NCBI RefSeq assembly: GCF_000182565.1
Contig: NW_015971543.1
Coordinates: forward strand, 1,242,138 to 1,306,137
Length of the DNA: 64,000 bases
Direction: 5' to 3'
Origin: Spizellomyces punctatus DAOM BR117
Lineage: Eukaryota; Chytridiomycota; Chytridiomycetes; Spizellomycetales; Spizellomycetaceae
A model generated the notes under the pieces. The model saw only the letters and a program-made list of their open reading frames with translations. It was not told where the DNA came from and made no database searches. Positions 1-11,618 of this stretch are shown in pieces (the stretch's first letter is position 1; each line of letters starts with the position of its first letter). The position numbers were made by a program, and so were the translations under genes.

Positions 1-37
1 TAAACATCTATATAACCTTACAGTAGAACAGAAAGCA

Positions 38-1997
38 ATGTCAAATCCTGTCCCCGAATTCACGACCACCCCTCTCAACTCCATTCGGTATTCCCAATCA
101 AATATATCAGCATGTTTCTCTGCACGAGGGGGACGTAAAGAGACGGCTGTCCTCAATAAGAAATTGCTGACAGACTTGCCGCCTATGGTTGTTGTGCCCT
201 TGGAATCAAATAGCGTAACTACAGCGGATAATCGACGACGCCGTCACTATGAACATCATAATCAAACCTCGTGCGATGTTTTGAAAGTGCCGCACGGTCA
301 TTCGATTCAAAAGTATCTGGTGGACAAGATTTATCAGCTTCCACTGCTGAAAGACAAGAAAGCCGCATCCAAAATTTCGGGATTTTACTGTATGCACATC
401 GGATATTGGAGTAAAGAGAACAAAGATTTAGTGCTGCTCACCTGGCGTATCCGTACTCTAGGACAATTTGTAGAAGCACGCTGTCTAGCTCAGGAGGATG
501 ATTTTCCAATTTATGGCAGAATAGCACCGGTCCCCACTGTAGGGTCCCATTCCCGAAAGGAGTTGAATATCCGCTTGAATGACAGAGAACCTCCAGACTT
601 TTCCCAAGCCAGCAGCGAAATCTTTCGGAGCTCACGCATATATGTTGCCACAAATACGGACGCAACTCCAAAAGCAAGTCTTTTCACCCACGAGGTGCGA
701 TCAGTTGATAGTATTCGCGACTGGTTAGCAGCTCTTCGTTCTCCGGAAATCCGTGGATGTTACACAATTATCACCGGAGTAATTCTCGACCAGCGACGAC
801 AACCGAGTACTTCCCCGCATGAGTCGGAAGAAGATTCGGACATAGATTTAGGACAGCAAGAGTTTCCACCTCTTGGTCAAACAGAAGTGAAATCTGCAAG
901 TTCCCAAGTCAGCAAATCGAAAAACCGCAGGTCACGACCCGAAGACGCCGATATCGATAATCTGATTGCAGAGTCAATTGCAGAAAGTATTTTAGATGAC
1001 CATGCTGATGAGGACCTTGATGAGGTGTACAGATGGACTGTAGGAGTGGAGGGCCATAATGCTGGACATTATACAGTGACTTCAAATGAGGACCTCGAGC
1101 AAATTCCTGTTGGCGGAAGTTTTGATGCCACCAGAAGAAACATGCTCCTATGGAATGAAGATTGGCTTCGCTTTTTCTCGGCTGACGATGATTCTGGATC
1201 CTCTGAGGTATTATCCAGTTTATTTGAATGATTCTTAATTAAATTCACCTCGACATATCTAGGCGGATGATGATACAAGTCAAAAGATTGCTGACTTGAG
1301 CGTGAGCTCGAAAACGCAACAAAGCACGATCGCCCGGTATTCTGAAACCTCTGAGGTATTATCTAGTTTATTTAAACGATTCTTAAATAAATTCACCTCG
1401 ACATAACTAGGAGGATGATGATATAAGTCAAAAGTTTTCTGACTTGAGCGTGAGCTCGAAAACGCAACAAAGCACGATCGCCCGGTATTTTGTCAACTTC
1501 TACGTACAGCAGTCTGGCGTGACATTGGGAGCGATTGCTCTGGCTTGGATGAGCAAGGTCGGTGGGCCCGTTAAGTGTGCGATAATGAAGAATCTACCTG
1601 GATCGAGTAAGTATTAGTATAGAGATACATGACAGCTTCAAGCTGATTTTTGATTCAATGTTTTGCAGCAATTGTCACCTTCGTGATGGAGGGTCAAGAA
1701 CCCAAGGTCCTCCCATCTTTTGACGTGAAAAATAACGGAGAAACAGTTCACGTTCATATTGGATGTGTTGGTTTTGACACTAGCGCAATCGATCAAGCGA
1801 GAGTATGCGGAGATGATGATGAGATCCCAACCACTTTCCAGTGGCAGGATTTTGATAATCCATCTGCGACAGTCGATGCACCCTTTACGTTAAGAATCCC
1901 TGCTGAAAGAATCTCGACGATCTCGACGATTGAGACCTCGATGCCTTTCCTTAGAGACAAAAAGCGGCATTCCTTGTCAAAATCCAGTCAAGCGTGA
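38..1997 (+). CDS. Unknown protein with a tandemly duplicated exon
   Basis: I do not recognise this protein. The model joins 38-1207, 1263-1355, 1411-1606 and 1669-1997 (595 aa); all junctions keep frame and all introns are GT...AG (55, 55 and 62 nt). Residues 1-390 carry a patch around residues 110-150 and an acidic Ser/Asp/Glu-rich stretch near 260-330. The second and third exons both start with an Asp-rich turn and then share an almost identical run of about 20 residues; each is preceded by a nearly identical 55-nt intron, so an intron-exon unit has been duplicated. The last exon contains an acidic segment and a Ser/Thr-rich tail. The first ATG lies 38 nt from the window edge, so upstream exons cannot be excluded. 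No signal peptide or membrane segment is seen. The splice model is well supported; function is unknown. Confidence 0.7.
1208..1490 (+). repeat. Direct tandem duplication of an intron-exon unit (148-bp period)
   Basis: Bases 1208-1355 (55-nt intron plus 93-nt exon) are repeated from 1356 with a period of 148 bp; similarity fades after about 1490. The 93-nt exon is 31 codons and phase 0, so both copies can be spliced in, or one skipped, without a frame change. The copies differ by scattered substitutions, including in the introns, so the duplication is recent but not brand new. Confidence 0.9.
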
Positions 1998-3171
1998 GGG
2001 CTCATTGTGTTGGAGACATAGTTAGATCAGGAAGGGATAGTTTGGTTTTTGGTTAGTCTATTTTTCATAGACTATGTAATTAACACAAAGGATTTGTTCC
2101 TAGACTAATATAACCTTTCTCTACTACCAATCCTAATTACATCTATACTGAACATTTGGATAATGTTTTAAGAAAGCTCTTTCATGACGGATTCTCTATA
2201 AAAATCCTTGTACTTTGCGACAGCCGATCGGTACACAAGCTTGTCTCAAGGCCTTATATAATTCGGCTTCGTTCCAGCACGCTATTCTGCAGTATTCTGT
2301 ACATGCCATTGTTCTTCTGTACTGGTTCTCAAGTGTGTTTTGACTTATATAATACAACTTCAATCGGATCGAAAAACATCATCCATGTAAACTCATTTCA
2401 ACAACACAATATCTCTGATATAATGTGCAAGAGGTGCATGTCGGTGCAAGCGACGCTTCAGTCAAATAAGTTGAGTGTTCATCGCTAATAACCTTCCAAG
2501 TAAATTGTGATCGTCTGCAATAATTGGAGATGGAACTATCATTTCTTTTTTGCTGCAAACGTCAAGTCAAAAACGGTCCGATCGCATGATGGATGCTCTG
2601 TTGCGCCTTTCCGCCTTTCATCGTTGCAATCTAATTCCTTTTGCGAGGGGAATCTCTCGATGGGTACAGACAAAGTAGTGTCAATGCACGTGTGAGCATG
2701 CGCTGTGTATGCATTTCCAAAATGGACTATTGAAGCGTGGAAAAACAAGCCTTGTTTGCCATGAATTTGGTCTCCTGCTGTGGGCTATGCCCCAACGCTG
2801 CAACGCAGTGTGCAAAGCAAGGAAATCTGGCCGGTAAATAAAGCGTGTGGATGACGTGATTAGGAACAAGATTCTATTTTTGTCCGAATTTCCGTCCGAA
2901 TCTCCTGCTTTCTTCTTCTTTGGGTTTTTTTTTGCCTCTCCTCGCATGAGCGTCCAATTTTCTTTTTCACCCCCTTTTTTCTCGTGCTTTGTCGCCTTTC
3001 GTCATTGGAGGGGGACTCAGCGTGGGAGACGGTCGTCTGGGCGCGGGGTATAAAAACGTCAACGTCGCCATCCTCCTCTTGAGTTGAACTTGACATTCCA
3101 AAAGGACTTGTCAAAAGCTCGCGCAACCATCATACATACTAGAGACAGCAATAATTAGAGTACAGTAAAAC
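1998..3171. other. Intergenic region, no gene seen
   Basis: About 1.17 kb with only short open frames that overlap on both strands and resemble no family. It is AT-rich near 2000-2500 and pyrimidine-rich near 2900-3000, and ends in the TATA-containing promoter of the gene at 3172. Confidence 0.6.
3049..3055 (+). promoter_or_regulatory. TATA box of the secreted Pro-rich protein gene
   Basis: A perfect TATAAAA lies 117 nt before the ATG at 3172, in a GC-rich context. This spacing would give a transcription start near 3080 and a 5' UTR of about 90 nt. TATA boxes are otherwise rare in this window, which suggests a strongly or conditionally expressed gene. Confidence 0.6.
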
Positions 3172-3663
3172 ATGAAGTGCACACGCTCCCTTCTCGCTAC
3201 TCTGGTCGTCTGCTGCGCATTCCTCGCCTTGGCTGGAACACCCGTATTCGCGCAACCATCTGTGACTGGCCGCCCGTCATCTGGTGTGCCCGCCATCACA
3301 GCGCCTCCGTCCCTCCCGGCACTCCCTAGCGACACTGAAGGACCAAGCGGCATTACGGTGCCAGCCACTATCACCGCTCGGCCTTCAAGTGTGACTTCTG
3401 GAGTCGTTGTTCCGACGCCTATTAATGGCACCATTGTCGGCAATGCTACCAGACCTGTCACGGGCACTGCCATTGTGCAGCCAACGCCAATCCCAATCAA
3501 TCCCCGACCAGCTTCTCCCACCGCTCGTTCCACTGCTACCGTGTCACCTCTCCCTCCTTTCAATGTGAATGCTGCCGGTCGCCTTGCTGAAAACATGGTG
3601 GGAGTGACGTGGATCATCACCCTGGCTGTGGGAGCTTTTGTCTATCGCATCGCAGAGTTTTAG
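3172..3663 (+). CDS. Small secreted Pro/Ser/Thr-rich protein
   Basis: Single-exon gene, 163 aa. Residues 1-27 form a typical signal peptide (charged start, Leu/Val/Ala core, likely cut after an Ala-Gln region). The mature part is rich in Pro, Ser, Thr, Val and Ala with no cysteine, as in O-glycosylated wall or surface proteins. The C-terminus has a hydrophobic stretch (about residues 143-160) followed by a short polar tail, compatible with a membrane anchor; a classic GPI site is not obvious. A good TATA box stands upstream. It lies convergent to the minus-strand gene at 3829. No family is recognised; the role is inferred only from composition and topology. Confidence 0.75.
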   Translation: MKCTRSLLATLVVCCAFLALAGTPVFAQPSVTGRPSSGVPAITAPPSLPALPSDTEGPSGITVPATITARPSSVTSGVVVPTPINGTIVGNATRPVTGTAIVQPTPIPINPRPASPTARSTATVSPLPPFNVNAAGRLAENMVGVTWIITLAVGAFVYRIAEF

Positions 3664-3828
3664 ATGTATATATCATGATGTACCTAGCGCAAGTATTATG
3701 GATATTGTGAATAGTGAAAGAATAATAATGTAACGAAAATATACGAAATCACAAGGAACACCAGTCAAATAGCGTCAGTATAATATAACCTAATAGGTGT
3801 CTTTGCTGCGAAACATTTCATAGGCATT

Positions 3829-5255
3829 TCAACGCAATTTGACTCCAACCGCTTTCTCAAATCCAAAGAAATGATTCTCCAGATTCTTACGGCGTTCTTC
3901 TAGAGCTTTCCCTTGCTTGGCCAGAACAGCTTTGTGTGCAGAGAGCTCTGATAGTACGGTCGAGTAAAATGTGTCGTTTTTCCTAAAAAGATCACCACGA
4001 TTTAAGATGCGAATTTCAACGCAGCCAGCAGAGGGAGACTGCGTACTCAAACGTCTTGTTAACGTCTTCAAGTTTACTAGCCATCTTGCGTCCTAGCTCT
4101 GTGAAAACATCCATACGGTCAAGCGGGGTATACAATGAGCAATTTCTAACGGTTTGACCACCTTTCAGCCTGTGACGTATGTCGTCGGCCGTCATACCAT
4201 GGAGACCATAACGTTCTTCTATGGTCATCTCGGCATCGCTATGCGGCGCTCCGTTCGTATCGTTGTCCATAGTGGCATTGTTGACATGATCGTGATGCTG
4301 AGTCTGTGTTGGAGCACTGTTGGTCATCATATAGTCCGTGTAGTGTCGTTGCTCAAGTTGTCGGTGGTTATCCGAATCAGCCGGATACGACTCCCTCATG
4401 TGCTCCTGATCCTGCAGCTGTTGCTCCTGGTTCCTTTTGGATGCACTTCGAGCACTCCGCGCCGAATCTATTCCGTGCGACGCTGCTGACTCTCCCGTAA
4501 ATGTCTGCTTCTGCGTCCCGACAATATAGACGACCGTACCTTCTGAACCCTGTAACTTTTGGCTCATACCACTAGATTCAGCTGAATATGATAGCAGCTC
4601 TGACTGACTTTGGGATAAACGTGCTTTGTAACAACATGGGTGAGAATAGCCAATGTGAAACAACACCGTTGTGGAAAGAAGAATGCACGTACACATGTTG
4701 ACATAGGATAACTCTTCTTGTTCGCCATCCTTTACGCGGATACCATTCAAGCTGAAGCAATATCACTTTTGAATCCGTAGTCATACATACCATTCGCGCG
4801 ATCACATATTCGTCATCATATGGTTCTACCCATTCGTCCTCATCCTCTGAATATGCAAGCTCAGTATCTGCGAGACTAGACTCTCGGCTAATTCGTAGCT
4901 TCTTCGCCAGCCCAACATTGTTCACGACCAATGTGCCCTCATCTACGTCTTCGGCGTATCTCTCTAGCATGGAACGTTTAGGAGCAAGTTTGGCATTGAG
5001 AGTAGGCTTGCATGTGTTTTTCGTTTCGGCGTTCCCGCCAGCCGTCTTGGTAAGGTGTGCTACAGGTGCAGCTGGCTTTTTGAAAGACTTTAAAGAGGGT
5101 GTTGTAGTGTCGACATTACCGGATGAGGAATTGGCTGGTCCCGAAGGGCGCAAAAATCGGTCAATATTTTGAAGGCCGACTGGCGCCTTTATTCGACACT
5201 GCGACGAGGAGGATTCACTACCATCTTCTGTGGGCTGCAAAGGTTGTTTTGGCAT
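3829..5255 (-). CDS. Unknown acidic nuclear-type protein with C-terminal coiled coil
   Basis: Exons read from high to low coordinates: 5255-4791, 4729-4693, 4623-4053 and 3982-3829 (408 aa). Introns are 61, 69 and 70 nt with donors GTATGT, GTACGT and GTTTGAG. A simpler model removes 4790-4604 as one 187-nt intron (acceptor CAG) and drops a 12-residue acidic micro-exon; both keep frame. The N-terminal half is low-complexity, with basic Pro/Lys stretches and a strongly acidic Glu/Asp segment near residue 140. The middle is Gln/His/Ser-rich. The last 60 residues (Lys/Glu/Leu-rich) should form a coiled coil. No catalytic motif is seen. The composition suggests a nuclear or chromatin/kinetochore scaffold, but I cannot name a family. 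It is divergent from the tetraspanin gene. Confidence 0.6.
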
Positions 5256-5675
5256 TTGGGTTTACCAATAATTTTGATGAGCAGCAATGCAATGTAGCGC
5301 TGTGGGAAAACTGTAGAGTGCAGTGGCTGGCTACTTCATAAGCCCTAAAATGGTGAAATAACACAGAATTGTTACGTAATACATTCTCAAACTCCGCTGC
5401 AATTCGAAGCTGCGAATCGCGTTGCCGGAACACGAGGGTAGGCAAAGTTGAGCTACCAGCCGACGATCGCACTTCTTGACGGCTTTGGTAATATCGACAG
5501 CAAATATGTTCCTTCTAATCCAATCTTACGAAGACAAGTCAGTTGTGTCAGCACCCTCCGCACGCGAGACGTCGCCTCAACTGCAATGTTGCTGCTGTTT
5601 ACATCGGAAACAGGAAATAAACAGATATCCCAACTATTTGAACAACCAAGCTGAAGTCGAGCGTTCTCCATAAAC
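5256..5675. other. Bidirectional promoter region
   Basis: 420 bp between two divergent start codons. Short open frames here overlap on both strands and do not resemble proteins. No TATA box is obvious. Confidence 0.5.
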
Positions 5676-6882
5676 ATGCCCGAAAGCCCGCATAGGACAT
5701 CACAAAAGCCCCCTCCGATTCCCTCAAAAAACATTGAGAGATACTCTAAAGGAACGGTAAACTCACAATCAACACCGCGATATTCGTACATTCTCCCACC
5801 GTCCATTGTTGTTCGAGACTCCCTTGAAATTCGAGGAAAGACGAACGATCCACTCTATGTGGTCGCTTCAAGTAAACCCAACCCAGAGATTTACGACGAT
5901 GAGAACCCTCGCTCGAATATGGACGACCAACCTGCTGCACCGCGAAACGCTGCCCAACGTATATCCAGATACAGCGCGCGCAGCTATATCTCGAATTTGA
6001 GTTACCTTAATAAGAAAAACTTGGCGCGATTTGGTAGAAGTAAGACCACGTTCCTTATAAGCAATTCTGTGGTACGCGTTCCATCAGCTGTGTTGATTTC
6101 AGATGTATTGTTGCTGTTATTTATGTGCTCTCTATCCATCTACAGCTCATGTTTATTAGCCTTGCAATTGCGTTATTTGGATTGTTCACCTTTATAAACC
6201 ACTATCCGATGGCACCCCTTGTTCGTCTAGTGTGCGCCGATCTACTCTTTCTTATTACGCTGACAACGGCTCTATTTGCTTCGATCGGTTTCGTCGGGTT
6301 CTTAGGTGCATTTCTGCATCGCAAAAAGTTGCTCACAATTTACAGTATTCTGCTATGGCCGGTTCTGGGGGCTGCCATAGTTGCTGGATATATTGCGTAC
6401 AAGGATGTGAATGGAAATGAATGGTCAGAGAATTTGAGTGAGAGATGGGTAGTCTATGGCGAGCGAAGGGCGGATATACAAAACAAGGTAGATTGCGTTG
6501 ATCTCCCATTGTTCCCAACCCAACTAATTTGTTGGCCCTGCGTATGTAGTACGCTTGTTGTGGATTTTATAGTGCCCTCGATCGTCCACTTCTTGTCGAT
6601 CATTGCGTCCTCAGCTCTGCTCCGTCAGCTTCGACCGCTAACGCCCCTAATCCTCATCGACGTAATCACCTATTCAAGCGGCAAGAGACTCCTGCCGACG
6701 CAACACCCTTACGGAAGCAGGTCGCTCGGGATCCCGCAGACATGCAGGGCTGCTACGAACCTTGGAATGAATTTGCCAGATGGATCTTGAGAATGATTTA
6801 TATTTGCGCCTTTTCCTCTATCCCCTTAGTCCTCTTTGTGTTTATTATTGGTTTACTGGCGGTAAATCATATTTACGACTGA
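5676..6882 (+). CDS. Tetraspanin
   Basis: Exons 5676-6071, 6146-6487 and 6550-6882 (356 aa). Splicing at GTACGC...CTACAG rebuilds the first transmembrane helix in the tetraspanin style (Lys-Thr-Thr then a hydrophobic run with Ser-Asn). Four membrane segments follow from about residue 120: TM1 ~122-144, TM2 ~155-180, TM3 ~187-210 and TM4 ~327-350. Between TM3 and TM4 lies the large extracellular loop with the family signature Cys-Cys-Gly (residues 249-251) and a later Gly-Cys-Tyr, which should pair in disulfides. The long cytosolic N-terminus (about 120 residues, Pro/Ser/Arg-rich) is unusual for animal tetraspanins. Tetraspanins organise other membrane proteins at the plasma membrane; the partner here is unknown. 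Confidence 0.85.
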
Positions 6883-7115
6883 TACGCAATATGCATTTTG
6901 CGATGAGCTGATGCCAAGTATGTGTTAATGAAAATAAAGGATGTGACTGTAAAGTAAATAAAAATACATATTGTACATTAAATGAACCTTCCGGCCTGCC
7001 TATCCCATATGTCCTTTCACTAGTTGATATACGACGCTACTTTCAATATGGCAAACCACTAAATATATATCTTACTCAATATTTACAACAGACGTCCAAG
7101 CAACGTCCGAGCTGC

Positions 7116-8330
7116 TTACTCAATATCAGCCATTGCTTGCTCAACAGATTCCGAGGGCAATTTCACCAACATCTGCTCTTTCCAAACAAGAAAGTCTTTA
7201 TATCGTTTTGTCTGTCGTATGTCGGTATGAACGATCTACCAATAAAAAGCAGATTGAATGACTTGGTTCAGAAGAGGTGCCGAGATAGTTGCTTACCATT
7301 GGGTTAATTCCGCTGACCGCTTCCTCGACATCCCCTTGCTCCGTTCGCCCTGGTGTTCGGGTGAGCGGAACAGCGGCAGCAGATGACCCCATACGGGCTC
7401 GTTTCCTTGGAGTCGGAGTAGCTATCCCAACATCCCCATCCTTCATACGCTTGCTCGGTGTTCTAAAGCCAGATGGAGTTTCCACTGTGGTCTCTGCGCT
7501 ACTCTCATCCAGGTCTTCAGTTTCGCCTGACACATGAACAGTGGCGCGTCTTCCACGACCCTTCGTAGGCGTCTTTCTGGGAGTCTTTGGTGAAGCCTCA
7601 TACTTTTCCTTGTCACTTTTCAACTCCTTAATCTCTTCTTTGCAGTGCTCTTCAATTAGCTGAACAAAGTTGCTGAACTGTGTCGGATTTGACGCTAGTG
7701 CCGACGCTTCTCGTTTTCCCAATTTCATCTGCAAGCATGCGAAAGCGGTCATCATGTGGTCAATCAGGGTCTTTAGAGCCATTACCTACCACCGTCTTGC
7801 AGCAAACAAAAAATATCGCGACAATAATATCAGGTCCGTCCCAATCGATTCGTCTTCTTTGCACGGCCGATAAAGTCGCTCCATAATTTGCCTTGAAGGC
7901 CTCCAACAAAAGGTCTGCAGCTGGTATCATTTGGGTCGCTCCAATGCGCACGCCAAGAGAATGGAATGTGGTCGGTGGTGAAGCGATCTCGAGAATGCTG
8001 CGGACTTTTGAAAGTGCACTTGAATACTGGGAAGCAGGAACCTTGAGCTGACTTATAACTCGCTGATAGGGGAACATTTCATGTTCACTGAGCCAGAAGT
8101 GCCCGAGCATTGGTTAATATGAATTTCCTTGAAATCTTTGCCATGTTTAATAGAACGTACAGTTCGCAAGCGAGATGAATGCAGACGAAAGGCAGACAAG
8201 AAAGGTATTTTCCGAGACATGCTGCTGCGTTACGGCTGTGAGCAACGCGGAATAGTTCTGAGCATTTGCCCAGTAATCTCTTATTCAGATTCAACCCCAG
8301 TTTCTCGGCTGCATCCTCTATCTCAGACAT
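7116..8330 (-). CDS. ORC6: Origin recognition complex subunit 6
   Basis: Exons 8330-8161, 8087-7790, 7728-7297 and 7235-7116 (339 aa); introns 73, 61 and 61 nt. Residues 1-100 and 100-190 form two cyclin-like (TFIIB-like) helical repeats that fit the animal Orc6 pattern (Leu-Gly-Leu start; Tyr-Ser-Ser-Ala-Leu start of the second repeat; a Cys-Cys-Lys near its end). A basic Thr/Pro-rich linker with several TP sites follows (about 195-290), a likely target of cell-cycle kinases. The last 39 residues contain a Tyr-Lys-Asp...Trp-Lys-Glu helix like the conserved C-terminal helix by which Orc6 docks on Orc3. Orc6 helps load the MCM helicase at replication origins in the nucleus. The start at 8330 was chosen because the family N-terminus begins there; an in-frame codon further upstream is less likely. 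Confidence 0.88.
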
Positions 8331-8619
8331 AATGGAAAAGCTCAGAGTGGTCGGAAGTACCCAGCAGATCTTGCCAGCAACAGTGCTGGCGACGACGTGG
8401 TTGTGGCACGGTTGCGGCACAGCAGTTCTTTGGAGATGGGTTGTCTTTGAACCCTTGAGAGCTTGTGATCTCTGAGATTTTATGCTGTTGGGTTTGAAAA
8501 GGTCGTTGACAAGCGCTAGGTTTGAGATTTCCCAACGGTTACCCAGGTAGTTTTTATGTAGGAAAGATGCAGTCTCAACTGCGTGCTAAACAACCTTTTG
8601 TCAGACGACAAAGCCCGTT

Positions 8620-9587
8620 ATGACAGACGTAGAATCGGCATCAGCACATCCTATGGAAGGCATTGACGAAAGGTTATTGCTACTTCGTATGCGCCTGTAT
8701 TGATTGTGCTGGGATTGACCGAGCGACTGCACATGTAGAATAACATCCAAGCGTCCGTTGGACGATGATGAACAGCTGGCAAATAAGCCGGAAACCTCAT
8801 CCCCACCAGCTCATATAGAACCTGTAAGATATCGTTGTTCTGTGGCTTTCTTGACGACTTTACTAACAAGCCTTGCGTCAATCAGATGAAGCGCCCTCGG
8901 CTCAGCATGGATGCAGGTTTGGAAAAGCGGTCAAAGAGGTTTCTAGGTGTACTCAAGGGTACTCTCAGCCAATTTATCAAGGAGACTTCTCATAAAACCG
9001 AAGCGGTTGGTATCCTTATAGTCTGGGCTGGTTATTTTCCATAGAGCGCTGACATACTTTCCGCAATTTTTAGGAGAAGAAGCGGGAGGAATTGGAACAC
9101 AGATTGGCGGAAAAGCTAAAGAAAGATAAGGAGCAGTTGGCGGAAAAGGTCAAGAAAGAGCAGGAGGAGAGATTCGCTCGACGACAGCTGGAGAAAAAGC
9201 AAGAAGACGAACAACGAGAACAGCAGGCGGTACGTTGGTTCGTTCACATATCGTCCTTAATGGTGTTGCTTACGACAACTATTGGATGTTTTGCAGAAAG
9301 AGTGGATTCGTCAACAAAAGCGCAACATATCCAATTTCATTCAAACGAAATCCGTACCACCAATCTTTTTCCTTCCAAAAAATCACAATGACACAACACT
9401 CGAGCTTTTAGCTGAAGCTAAACGGCACCTTGCTCTAGAGACGGCAGCCGAGCGTACTGATGGGAAGGAAGAAGACGACAAGCCTGAAGAAGACGAAGGT
9501 ATGGCTCAAAGTCCTGCTGATAAAGTCGAGGAAGGTCATAGCCCAGGAGAAGATAGAATGGATATGGTTGAAGAACGTAGCGGTTAA
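8620..9587 (+). CDS. PNN: Pinin/memA-domain protein (exon-junction/splicing factor)
   Basis: Exons 8620-8672, 8739-8823, 8886-9005, 9074-9229 and 9297-9587 (234 aa); introns 66, 62, 68 and 67 nt, all in frame. Residues ~47-80 carry the memA start (Arg-Phe-Leu-Gly-x-Leu-x-Gly-Thr-Leu...Phe), followed by a long charged helix rich in Lys/Glu/Gln, then Trp-Ile-Arg-Gln...Phe-Ile-Gln-Thr-Lys and a Pro-Pro-Ile-Phe-Phe-Leu-Pro segment, all in family order. The tail is acidic. Pinin works with RNPS1 and SAP18 on spliced mRNA in the nucleus; the animal protein is longer because of SR/Gln-rich tails absent here. The gene diverges from ORC6 over 289 bp. Confidence 0.85.
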
Positions 9588-9810
9588 CTGAATGGTTTAC
9601 TCTTCTTGTATGTATGATATCTAAAGCTGTGAATGTGCGGAGCATTGAATCCGTTGATGTATTTGGAAATAAACAAAACGACTCGACCACTTGGCCACCC
9701 ATAAAATCCAATGCATTCCATTCGTCGATGACGTGATGACTCAGACATGATCGGGATGCTTTGCCTAAACCTCAGATGGCAGTCTGCAAGGACAGACAGC
9801 ATCGTCGAAA

Positions 9811-11618
9811 ATGTCACCTCCCAGCTTGACGAGGGGCTCGCCCTCTACCGTCTCTTTAGCAGTATCTCTCATTTCGGCCGCACTTGTACAAATCACCGCG
9901 GGTACTATCTATTTATTTTCCCTTTACGGCCCTCAGGTACTTCATTGCAGAGGGGCATTCAACTCTAATTTCGTTCGTCTCACCGCACACTTTTCGTAGT
10001 TGACAGACCGCTTCAATTACACACAGAGTCAAACTGCCTTTATAGCTGCTTGCGTGTCATGGGGAACGGGCCTCGCCGGTCCACTTGCTGGGTAGGTCAA
10101 CGAGGGCGAAACTGGACGAGCATCCATTCATGCATATCCCCTAGCCAATTAGTGGACAAACATTCCAAGCGCCCGTGGCCAATATTTGTTGTTGGTGGTT
10201 CCTTATTGGGAACTGCCTATATGCTCATTAGGTGGGTCTGAAAAGTAGTTATCTTGCAAGATACATCGAGAATGACAGAACGGATATGTATCTTTACAGT
10301 TTGACTTATACTGGATACCTCTCAGGAACCTCCTTTCTTATTGTGGCGGCATACTTTGCGGCAAGTGGCGTAGGAAGGTATGCTCGCGCAGATAGTCAGC
10401 ACATTTTAGCATCTTTAATATGTTTGATCTTTCTAGTTCGGCCTGCTATCATTGCGCCCTAGCCACTAACCTTCGCAACTGGCCACAACACAGACGAGGC
10501 CTAGCTGTCGGAATTCCTGTAGGATTTTTCGGTCTCTCAGCCTTCATCTTCGCATCATTAGCGTCGATGATCTTTTTTGAGCAAGATGAGACCGGTGTCT
10601 TCACGCTGAACGTTGCAGCGTTCCTTTGGTTCTTGGCAGCTAGTGCGGTTGGCGTAAACGCCATAGCGGCAGCATTGTTAAGGGATTATCGGTATGATGA
10701 TGACGTTGTAGAGAGATCGCGTGAAGAATGCGATGACGAGGATCAAGCCCCACTTCTCCCTGGTCACTCAGACGTGTCTCCCGATACCTCAACACCTGCC
10801 ACCGCCATTCAACGTAGCTTCATCGACGATAACCCGATCTATCGGCAAATTGACTTCTACCTTTTGGTAATTACATTTGTCACCTTAGTAGGAATCGGAC
10901 TAATGTATATTCAAAATGTGGGGGCAATGGGTAAGCATCTCCCTGTCACTGGCTATGTGGACTACATGTATTAACATGAATTACCTTTTGTCAGTCGTAT
11001 CCCTTAGCGGAAAGGATGCTACGCCAGGGTCCTCTGAGGTTCAGGAAGCACAGAACCTGCATGTGACGCTGTTTTCATTATGCAGCTGCGCTGGCCGGAT
11101 GGGAACAGGCATTCTATCAGATACCGTTTCGTCCAGGCTCGGGGTACCACGGCTTCTTTGGACAACGGTGGCTGCATTTGTAATGCTGTGTGCCTGCGCG
11201 CTTATGGCGTCCATCAACAAATTGAATGAACTGGTGGCAGGCACCGTGTTAGTTGGCCTGGCGTTCGGCTCCATTTGGACTTCCACCCCTACCCAGGTTG
11301 CCGAATTTTTTGGCGCCCACAAATTTGCCACTCACTGGTGAGAGTAAGGTAAATTTGATTGAATCAACGCTTTCTAACCATCATAACGTTATTAAAAGGG
11401 GTTGGATGACATTGACGCCCGCATTTGGAGGACAGCTTACATCGTTAGTATTCGGCCTCATCTACGATGCAAATAAGGCTTCGTCGCGACATTGCAAGGG
11501 CTCTTCTTGTTTTGCGCAAACCTTTCTAATTGCGGGGGGCCTTTGCACCCTGAGCCTTATATCTTCCCTGATATTACTTAGAAGACGACATCCAAGGATG
11601 TTCCAATGTGCTACCTAG
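9811..11618 (+). CDS. Major facilitator superfamily transporter, Mch1/nodulin-like
   Basis: Exons 9811-9936, 10000-10091, 10145-10231, 10300-10377, 10437-10930, 10995-11337 and 11399-11618 (479 aa); six introns of 53-68 nt. About twelve hydrophobic segments split into two halves by an acidic loop (about residues 215-255). The first helix ends in a Leu-Phe-Ser-Leu-Tyr-Gly-Pro-Gln motif, as in fungal Mch1 and plant nodulin-like carriers; an Asn-Trp-Pro...Arg-Arg-Gly-Leu-Ala-Val-Gly motif and an Arg-Met-Gly-Thr-Gly-Ile-Leu-Ser-Asp motif sit at the usual cytosolic loops. Mch1 resembles monocarboxylate carriers but its substrate is not established, so none is assigned. Likely vacuolar or plasma membrane. 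Confidence 0.83.

Noticed and set aside
2156-2947. Several open frames of 60-110 codons on both strands
   Set aside because: They overlap each other in opposite senses, have no domain or signal and lie in AT- and pyrimidine-rich intergenic DNA.
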